Source: JBCCXL01 sp039191605 (GTDB lineage Bacteria > Acidobacteriota > Thermoanaerobaculia > Multivoradales > JAHZIX01). Taken from it: DNA of 64,000 nt. Position numbers and translations under genes: made by a program. The DNA lies in assembly GCA_039191605.1 (NCBI GenBank), contig JBCCXL010000016.1, positions 102,891-166,890 on the forward strand, in the 5' to 3' direction. Positions 58,234 to 64,000 of the stretch are shown in pieces. Under the pieces are notes generated by a model that did not search any database, was not told where the DNA came from, and saw only the letters and a list, made by a program, of their open reading frames with translations. Position 1 is the stretch's first letter. Every line of letters begins with the position of its first letter.

Positions 58234-59283
58234 CTAGCCGTGGACTTCCAGCTCCAGCAGGCGCAGGAAGCGGTCGGTGAGCACCTTCCAGCGCTGCGGA
58301 GAGAGTCGATCGGAGGCCGCCGAGAGCCGCACCCGGCCGCCGCCCTCGGCGCCGCGGTCGTCGAGCTGAATGCGGAAGTCGCTCCACATCACCGCCCAGT
58401 CCTCGGTGACCTCCACTCGGGGGTCGAGGGCGATGCCGCCGTTGGCGAGGGCGTCCAGTACTGCCCCGAGGAGCGGGCCGCGGCCGCCGTCGTAGGCGGC
58501 GATGGAATAGCTGCGCTCCAGGATGTGGTCACCCTCCTGGGCGCGATAAGGATCGAGGGCGAAGAGTCGCCGACCCTCGGCGGTATCCACCACCGATTGG
58601 AGAGCCGGGTCGGTGCGGGCCTGGAGCCGCAGCGGCTCGTCTAGCTGAATGGCGGTTTGGAGATGGCGCAGGGCGAGAGCGGCGTAGCCGGTGATGGCGT
58701 AGTTGGCGGCCACAAGATAGTGGGCCTCGCCGGACCCCGGCCGCTGGTCGAGGTAGGCCTTGAAGCCCTCGGCGGCGTCGCTCAAGCGCCCGGCAAAGAG
58801 CTGCACGGCGCCGATGTTGAGGGCGGTGTCGGGGTTGTCCGGATCCAGCGCCCGGGCCTTCTCGAAGGCCGCCAGGGCGGCGTCGTAATTCTGCTCTGCT
58901 AGACGCACGGCGGCGAGGTTGAGCCAACCCTGCCGCAGCGTCGGATCCAGCTCCAGGGCGCGCTCGAGATCCCGTCCGCCGTTGATGCGGTCGTTGAGCA
59001 TGTAGTGGGCAGAGGAGCGCAGCAGCAGGGCCTCGCCGTCCTTCTTGCCGCGGCTCAGCAGCGGCTCCACCATCTTCAGCACCGCCTCCGGACGCTGGGC
59101 GTCGAGGAGCTCCCGCGCCCGCTCGATGCGAGACTCCCGGCTGCTGTCGGCGGCCAGAGCGTGGGAGGTCGGCAGAGCGGTGGGCAAGAGCATCAACGCT
59201 AGCAGCAGAGGGAGGATCCCTCGGCCGAGGGCGGTGGGGAGGGAGCGGAGAGCGGCGCGAAGAGTGGGGAAGGCCTTCATCAT
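58234..59283 (-). CDS. Exported TPR protein
   Basis: 349 residues. Export segment GILPLLLALMLLPTALPTSHALA, then five or more TPR units, for example WLNLAAVRLAEQNYDAALAAFEKARALDPD and TALNIGAVQLFAGRLSDAAEGFKAYLDQRP. The last 110 residues form a separate domain (YSIAAYDGGRGPLLGAVLDAL ... LRLLELEVH). Two adjacent ATG codons (59283, 59280) are candidates; no ribosome site is clear. It heads a two-gene unit with the NTP-transferase-like gene. Confidence 0.8.
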   Translation of the reverse strand: MMKAFPTLRAALRSLPTALGRGILPLLLALMLLPTALPTSHALAADSSRESRIERARELLDAQRPEAVLKMVEPLLSRGKKDGEALLLRSSAHYMLNDRINGGRDLERALELDPTLRQGWLNLAAVRLAEQNYDAALAAFEKARALDPDNPDTALNIGAVQLFAGRLSDAAEGFKAYLDQRPGSGEAHYLVAANYAITGYAALALRHLQTAIQLDEPLRLQARTDPALQSVVDTAEGRRLFALDPYRAQEGDHILERSYSIAAYDGGRGPLLGAVLDALANGGIALDPRVEVTEDWAVMWSDFRIQLDDRGAEGGGRVRLSAASDRLSPQRWKVLTDRFLRLLELEVHG

Positions 59284-59452
59284 GGGCGGGAGTTTAGCAG
59301 TCAGCTTCCCTCCCGGGGGAGGGGCTTCGCAGCTGGCGAAGAGAAGCGGGGAGAGCAAGGTTTCGCCCTTCGAGGCATCGGGGGGAGGCTGCTTTTGCAG
59401 CAGAGACTAAATCCTCTGTAGCGGGGCGTCGCTGCGGCGCTACAATGGCGCC

Positions 59453-60586
59453 ATGGAGCAGAAGTCCCCTTCGGCCCCGGCGCGGACTCCCTCGCCGTCG
59501 GAGATCGCCAGCAGCCTCGGCGCCCGAGTGATCGGCCAAGAGCAGGCGGTGCGGGAGATGTCCGTGGCTCTCGCCAAGTATCTGGCGGGGCTACGTTCCG
59601 GCAACCTGTTGCTCATCGGCCCCTCCGGCACCGGAAAGACCACCGTGATGCGCTCCGTGGAGAGCTACTTGAGCTCCCATCCGAGCCTCGCAAAGCGGGC
59701 CACGGTAGTGCGTTTCCACGCCCAGGTGCTGGCGGAAGCGGCGGAGCAGGGGCGTCCCGGGGAGGTGGTGCTGCGCCGACTGCTGGATCGCGCCGCCGAT
59801 GAGCTGGGCCGCGACGCCGACCTGGAGCACCTGCTGGCGCGAGTGCGCCGCGGCCTGGTCTTTGTCGACGAGGTGGACAAGATCCGCTCGAAGGTGGGCG
59901 GGGAGACCAACCGCAGCGGCATTCGTGCCCAGGAAGCCCTGCTGACGGTGATCGAGAACGAATCCGTGCCCTTCGACCTGCCCGCCTGGGCGGGAGGCGG
60001 TACCGTGCGGGTGGATACCAGCGGTGTGCTCTTCGTCGCCGGCGGCGCTTTCGAGGGTCTCTACGACGATGTCTTCGATCGAGTGACCATCGGCGATGAC
60101 AAAGGGTCTTTGCAGACCGTCACCGTCGTCGAGGGAGGCCGAGTGCGGGAGGAGCTGCACTTTCAGCTCCGCGACTGGCTGCGCACCGAGGACCTGTTCA
60201 ATTACGGCATGAGCCCCCAATTTCTCTCCCGCTTCGACAGCGTGGTGCTGCTTCAGGATCTCGGTCCCGACGCGCTGGTGAAGATCTTCCTCGAAGGCGC
60301 CGACAGCGGCCTGCGGGAGGCCCAGCGCTACTTCGCCAGCCAGGGCGTGCACCTGGCGGTCTCCCCGGCGGCGATACGCCGAGTGGCGGTGGAGGCGGCG
60401 CGGCGTCCGCGGATGGGTGCCCGAGCCCTGCGAGAAGTCTTCCACCGGGTGATCCGAGGCTATGAATTCGACCCTGGCGCCGCGGTCTCCGGCGCCGGCG
60501 GCGCTCTGATGCTGGACGAGGCCGAGGTGGAGCGAGCGTTGGCGGATCCGGGAGCCTCCGCGGGCGAATCGGGAGGGATCACATGA
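59453..60586 (+). CDS. ClpX-like AAA+ ATPase without zinc-binding domain
   Basis: 377 residues. VIGQEQAVREMSVAL, Walker A GPSGTGKTT, Walker B LVFVDEVDKI, AQEALLTVIEN, FVAGGAFEGL and the sensor-2 region PRMGARALREVF follow ClpX order. Three ClpX features are missing: the N-terminal Cys4 zinc domain, the aromatic pore loop (the place of GYVG reads GRPGE) and any IGF-type ClpP-docking tripeptide. It may remodel proteins without threading or without ClpP. A zinc-ribbon membrane gene overlaps its end (ATGA), suggesting they act together. Confidence 0.85.
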   Translation: MEQKSPSAPARTPSPSEIASSLGARVIGQEQAVREMSVALAKYLAGLRSGNLLLIGPSGTGKTTVMRSVESYLSSHPSLAKRATVVRFHAQVLAEAAEQGRPGEVVLRRLLDRAADELGRDADLEHLLARVRRGLVFVDEVDKIRSKVGGETNRSGIRAQEALLTVIENESVPFDLPAWAGGGTVRVDTSGVLFVAGGAFEGLYDDVFDRVTIGDDKGSLQTVTVVEGGRVREELHFQLRDWLRTEDLFNYGMSPQFLSRFDSVVLLQDLGPDALVKIFLEGADSGLREAQRYFASQGVHLAVSPAAIRRVAVEAARRPRMGARALREVFHRVIRGYEFDPGAAVSGAGGALMLDEAEVERALADPGASAGESGGIT

Positions 60587-61341
60587 CCCCCAGCAACTGC
60601 CCCAAATGCCACAGCCCGATGGTGCGCCGATCCCAGCGCTCCACCGGAGAGCGGGTCGTCGGCTTTTTACCGTTCCGGCCCTTTCGCTGCCGCCATTGCC
60701 GCAACCGCTTTTGGCGCCCGGCGGCTCCCACCGTTTCGCTGCCGGCCCTCGTCGGCTTCCTCTGCGTGCTTCTGGTGGGCTCGTGGGTTGGGCGACAGGT
60801 CTACCAGGTAATAGAAGAAGAGCGCCGCCTAGAAGAGCTCGGGCGACAGGCCATCGCTCGCCCGGCCACCCCCGTCAACGTCCCCCAGGCCTTTCCCCAG
60901 GATTCGCCGCGGGAGAGACCTCGGCCCTCGCTCACCGAAGCCCTCGATGGCCCCGAGGCGGACGCGTGGGATGAAGAAGGGGATTTCGTTGCTTCAGCGC
61001 CCGGTGCCAACGGCAGCGTAGAGCTTCTGGCGGTGGAGATGGTCACCGGGGGCCGCGGCGTTGCGGTCAGGCTGCGAACGGCGGGGCAGGCCTCGTCCCG
61101 CCGATCCTCCGCGGATTCCATCGCCAACGGTCGCGGGCTGTGGTTCCCGGGAAGCTGGGATGGGCTTTCGAAACAGACCTTGCAGCTCGAGCACCCGCTG
61201 GCGGAGAGCGTGACCATCGAGCGACGGGCTAGCGGTCTCCAGGTGCTCTTCTCCCCCCGGCCGGAGGGGGCCTCCCTCGCCCTTGCGGAAGCCAGCGCGG
61301 CGGGAGATGGAATCGTGGTGAGGCTGCGGCCTTATCCCTGA
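60583..61341 (+). CDS. Zinc-ribbon single-pass membrane protein
   Basis: 252 residues. CPKCHS and CRHCRN near the N-terminus form a zinc ribbon; LPALVGFLCVLLVGSWVG is one membrane helix; the remaining 170 residues are outside, with a beta-rich end (GSVELLAVEMVTGGRGVAVRLR, GLQVLFSPRPEGASLAL). Function unknown. Start overlaps the ClpX-like stop as ATGA, so the ribbon may report to or anchor the ATPase. Confidence 0.8.
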   Translation: MTPSNCPKCHSPMVRRSQRSTGERVVGFLPFRPFRCRHCRNRFWRPAAPTVSLPALVGFLCVLLVGSWVGRQVYQVIEEERRLEELGRQAIARPATPVNVPQAFPQDSPRERPRPSLTEALDGPEADAWDEEGDFVASAPGANGSVELLAVEMVTGGRGVAVRLRTAGQASSRRSSADSIANGRGLWFPGSWDGLSKQTLQLEHPLAESVTIERRASGLQVLFSPRPEGASLALAEASAAGDGIVVRLRPYP

Positions 61342-61733
61342 GGTCGGTCTGGAAGCTCAGTCCTCAAGTCAGGGATCGAAGCTCGGGACCCAGATTTTGG
61401 GATCTAACGATCGGCCCTGGAGCCCGGCCGTCGGGGCGAAATCGAGTTTGGGCTTCAGGGAAGAAGCTTCCTAGAGCAACGCCTGCTGGCCTGGCGTAGG
61501 AGACGTGTAGTGCGCTGGTGGGCGGCCCTTGGATTGGCCGCCGGCAGGGAGCAGGGGCAGGCTTGGCAGGGGGTAGACAGGGCTGGGTCTCGCTGAGGGA
61601 GCCGGTGGCTGACCCCCCGGTTGGGGTATCCCCCTGCCCTGGGGTCTCTACCCTTTGAGGTGGACTGCTCGGTGAGTGGTAGGGACGGTGCTCCCGGCTC
61701 GGCGATCAGGGACGCTGAATCCGCAGACGAGAG

Positions 61734-61751
61734 CGTCACGCCATCGTGACG
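61734..61751. promoter_or_regulatory. Palindrome, possible operator or hairpin
   Basis: CGTCACG and CGTGACG, 7 bp each around CCAT, about 115 bases before the secreted RHS-type gene. Operator-like symmetry; no regulator is identified. Confidence 0.35.
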
Positions 61752-61825
61752 AAGTCAGAAGGGACCCAGAGGATGCGGACGGGCGGTTGACTTGGATCTA
61801 TGGAAAGCGGTAAAAATTTGAGGAG

Positions 61826-61854
61826 TTGATATCGAAATAGATACGAAAAATACT
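61826..61854 (+). promoter_or_regulatory. Promoter-like boxes before the right-edge gene
   Basis: TTGATA (61826-61831), 17-base spacer, AATACT (61849-61854). A start of transcription about seven bases later would leave almost no leader, which counts against it. Confidence 0.25.
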
Positions 61855-61867
61855 GTTGAGGGTTATA

Positions 61868-64000
61868 ATGCTCTGTAAAACTAATATTTTCCCGAAAGCT
61901 TTCCCCTTCCTCGTATTCATTGGATCCTGGGCTGTGGCCTGGTCTCCGATCTCCGCGGCGGAGCTGCCGGTGGAGGAGCGACTGTGGCTGGCGGTGGACT
62001 CCGCCGCTCTCCCCGAGACGAACTCGACGGCGGATCCGACAGGAGATAAGCCACAGGAGGCTGAGTCCGGGACGCTCGTCGCCTGGGACCCATCGATCTC
62101 TGGCAACTCGGGGTCCGGAGCGGATCTAGGGGCGGATACCGAGCCGGCTCTCGAGCCGCTGGTAGAGCTTCCGGTGGCTGGCCCTCAGGCCCTCGCCCTG
62201 GATTCCCAGGGGCGGCCCTGGGTCGCTGCCGAAGAAGGCTTGTGGCGGGGGCTTCAGGAGGCCGGCTCTTGGCGCTTGGAGCTGGTGGAAGGAGTAACCG
62301 ATCATTCTAGCACTACGGCGGATCGTTCTGGCGTATCCGGGGCTTCTCCGGGGCAGGCGGCAGGGCAGGGAGAGGGCGTAGCGGCGCAGCGCTTGATTTT
62401 CGTTCCAGAAGGCCCCGGTATCTCTTCGACCTCTGCTTTTTGGTGGGCTCGGGGGGCTGAGCTTTCTCTCTATGACATCTCTGGACAGCGCCTCGAGGAG
62501 CGCGAGCTAGGCGCCCCGGTGCGGGAGCTGATCTGGGATCCGGCGACCAAGCTAGTGTGGGTGACGACCGAGACGGCGGTGCTGGCCTTGGAGCCCCTGG
62601 GGGCGCAAGAGATTCTGCAGCTGGAGCTCCCCGAGGGCTTCTCCCCTCTTGCCGTAGCGCCTATGGAGGAAGAGCTCTGGATGCGGGGCAAGGTGGTCGA
62701 GCAGGACTCTCTCTTATCCCTTCCCCGACTGCTGCGCTTCTCTGGCGCCGGTGCCGGTCATATTCTCGGCACCTTCCTGGGCACGGCGGAACTCGCCTTC
62801 GAATCTCTGACGGGGGGCGGCGCGGAGCCTCTGTTGGCGGATGGCCTCGGCGGCGCCTGGTGGGGAGATGGGGAAGGGCTGCGCCGTCTCGAGGCGGTGG
62901 CGGTCGAGGGCGTGATGAGCCTCGAGACTCGGGGAGACGCGCTGCGTCCTTTCGGCGCCGACGCCCCGGCTACGGTACGGCTGGATCCTCTACGCCGCAG
63001 CCTGTGGGTGGGCGGCCCCGGTGCCGCCCTGCGCCTCTCGCCCTCGGGAGAGATGCTGCAGCGCTGGAGCGTAGCGGAAGGTGCCCAGGTCGTCGCCCTC
63101 GGCTGGAGCTCGCTAGTGGAAGACGAAGATCCGCCGATCCTGGAGATCTTGGCTCCTCTGGAAGGCTCGAAGGTCGAGCAGGACGAAGTGGTGCTGGAGC
63201 TCACCGCCGAGGACGCCGGGTCCGGAGTCGACTGGTCTACCCTCGCGGTGCGAATGGAGGGCGCTGCCCTCGACATCTCCTGCTTCCCGTCCAGCCTCGA
63301 TCCCGAGGCCGGCCGTACCTGCCCTCTGGAGCTTCCCCTCGGCGTGGCAGACCTGCGGGCCCAGGTGCAGGACTTCTCGGGCCTGTCCTCGGAAGTCGCG
63401 ATCGTGCGCTTCACCGTCCTCGAGGCACAGGATGACGGGGATAGCGCGGACGATGACGGTGCCCCTATTTCTCCCTACACCCCGGTGCGCAACGACCGCG
63501 GCGTCGAGCCCAACAAGGTCTACCTCTCCGACGGCGACGTGGAGACCATCTCCACTGATTCCGGGCACCTCACCCTGGCCATTCCCCTCGGGCAGCGCTA
63601 TTCCGTCGGCGCCCAGCTGAGCTATCAATTCCGCCTCGTCCACAACTCCAACGTCTGGCAGCCGGTGCGCCTCTCCTGCAACGACCTGCAATGCGACGGG
63701 GAATGGTCCGAGGTCGACTTCGCCTCTACCAATCCCTCCAGCAACGCCGGTCTCGGCTGGGAGATTCACTTCGGCAAGCTCTACGCGCCGCTCCCGCCCA
63801 CCGGCCTGGTGCAGCCGGAGCGGGACCTCTACCCCAACCGTCCAGATCCGGCGGACGTCGGCTCTCAATGGCTCTATGTCGCCCCGGACGGCTCCCGCCA
63901 CGAGCTCAAATCCCTCACCGGCTGGGACAACGGCACCGCCACCCGGCCGGTGCGTTATTCCACCGATTCCTCCTACCTGCGCATGGTGCAGACCCACGAC
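61868..64000 (+). CDS. Secreted RHS-type protein, N-terminal part (runs off window)
   Basis: 711 codons are open to the window edge with no stop. ATG 61868 has GAGGG five bases upstream. Export signal FPFLVFIGSWAVAWSPISAA. Residues about 100-410 are propeller-like (GPQALALDSQGRPWVAAEEGLWRG, LIWDPATKLVWVTTETAVLALE), then an Ig-like unit (PPILEILAPLEGSKVEQDEV), then from about 535 the head of an RHS shell: VYLSDGDVETISTDSGHLTL, YQFRLVHNSNVW, NAGLGWEIHFGKLY, WLYVAPDGSRHELKS and VRYSTDSSYLRM. The YD repeats and any toxin tip would lie beyond the window. Confidence 0.85.
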   Translation, partial: MLCKTNIFPKAFPFLVFIGSWAVAWSPISAAELPVEERLWLAVDSAALPETNSTADPTGDKPQEAESGTLVAWDPSISGNSGSGADLGADTEPALEPLVELPVAGPQALALDSQGRPWVAAEEGLWRGLQEAGSWRLELVEGVTDHSSTTADRSGVSGASPGQAAGQGEGVAAQRLIFVPEGPGISSTSAFWWARGAELSLYDISGQRLEERELGAPVRELIWDPATKLVWVTTETAVLALEPLGAQEILQLELPEGFSPLAVAPMEEELWMRGKVVEQDSLLSLPRLLRFSGAGAGHILGTFLGTAELAFESLTGGGAEPLLADGLGGAWWGDGEGLRRLEAVAVEGVMSLETRGDALRPFGADAPATVRLDPLRRSLWVGGPGAALRLSPSGEMLQRWSVAEGAQVVALGWSSLVEDEDPPILEILAPLEGSKVEQDEVVLELTAEDAGSGVDWSTLAVRMEGAALDISCFPSSLDPEAGRTCPLELPLGVADLRAQVQDFSGLSSEVAIVRFTVLEAQDDGDSADDDGAPISPYTPVRNDRGVEPNKVYLSDGDVETISTDSGHLTLAIPLGQRYSVGAQLSYQFRLVHNSNVWQPVRLSCNDLQCDGEWSEVDFASTNPSSNAGLGWEIHFGKLYAPLPPTGLVQPERDLYPNRPDPADVGSQWLYVAPDGSRHELKSLTGWDNGTATRPVRYSTDSSYLRMVQTHD

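Larger units (their letters stand above)
61342..61867. other. Gene-free interval before the right-edge RHS-type gene
   Basis: No gene seen. It contains the palindrome CGTCACG-CCAT-CGTGACG (61734-61751), several C/G-run hairpins near 61610-61650, and turns AT-rich from about 61800. Confidence 0.5.

Noticed and set aside
1..64000. CRISPR arrays, rRNA genes, transposases, integrases, replication origin
   Set aside because: Searched by eye on both strands; no regularly spaced repeats, rRNA sequence or matching protein motifs were found.

Overview
The window is GC-rich bacterial chromosome. There is no phage, plasmid or transposase gene in it. Its mix of housekeeping genes, many Sec-secreted proteins, RHS-repeat proteins, a fused two-subunit E1 ketoacid dehydrogenase and C-terminal IFxDGFExG tags suggests a member of the Acidobacteriota (Thermoanaerobaculia-like). 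That placement is inferred from gene style, not from a marker gene.

Layout. 0-12.3 kb: the last part of a non-ribosomal peptide synthetase (NRPS) line, a C-terminal A-T fragment followed through an ATGA overlap by a 3854-residue A-T-C-C-A-T-C-A-T-TE protein. 12.5-15.4 kb: tRNA-His, egtD and a fused aroD-aroE on the minus strand. 15.8-17.5 kb: ETF-ubiquinone oxidoreductase with a strong terminator. 17.7-19.9 kb: a divergent promoter pair serving a small basic protein with a folded leader, and a three-gene operon ending in a lysozyme-like protein. 20.2-23.3 kb: dusA-murB-nth. 23.3-27.6 kb: yhbY, fused E1 dehydrogenase and rarD on the minus strand. 28.4-31.2 kb: two secreted proteins. 31.2-33.3 kb: an AT-richer islet between two copies of the same gene 3' end, with a His/Asn-rich peptide gene, a two-helix membrane protein gene, a branched palindrome and a ribbon-helix-helix-like gene. 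33.5-38.1 kb: secreted proteins, including two paralogues bracketing a Cys-rich peptide. 38.6-45.3 kb: two secreted metallopeptidases and a methyltransferase. 45.4-54.0 kb: a secreted RHS protein (minus strand) with a zincin-like tip, followed by a row of small genes with duplicates and decayed copies. 54.5-61.3 kb: DUF2306 protein, polX, an NTP-transferase-like/TPR pair, and a ClpX-like ATPase with a zinc-ribbon membrane protein. 61.9 kb to the end: the start of another secreted RHS-type protein, cut by the window.

How it works together. The RHS locus at 45.4-54.0 kb has the shape of a polymorphic toxin. A long YD-repeat shell is closed by the usual core-end motif. A short tip with HExxH follows. 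The stop codon overlaps the start of a small exported protein that is the best immunity candidate. Further downstream lies a frameshifted copy of that protein, two copies of a GMDDG-type 100-residue protein and a lipoprotein gene broken by an amber codon. Base composition drops inside the RHS gene just before the tip and stays low through this row, as expected if tip and immunity genes were acquired as a block.

In the NRPS, the first adenylation domain of the large protein has no condensation domain before it, while two condensation domains stand in a row after its carrier. The number of condensation domains still equals the number of visible peptide bonds, so one appears displaced rather than extra.
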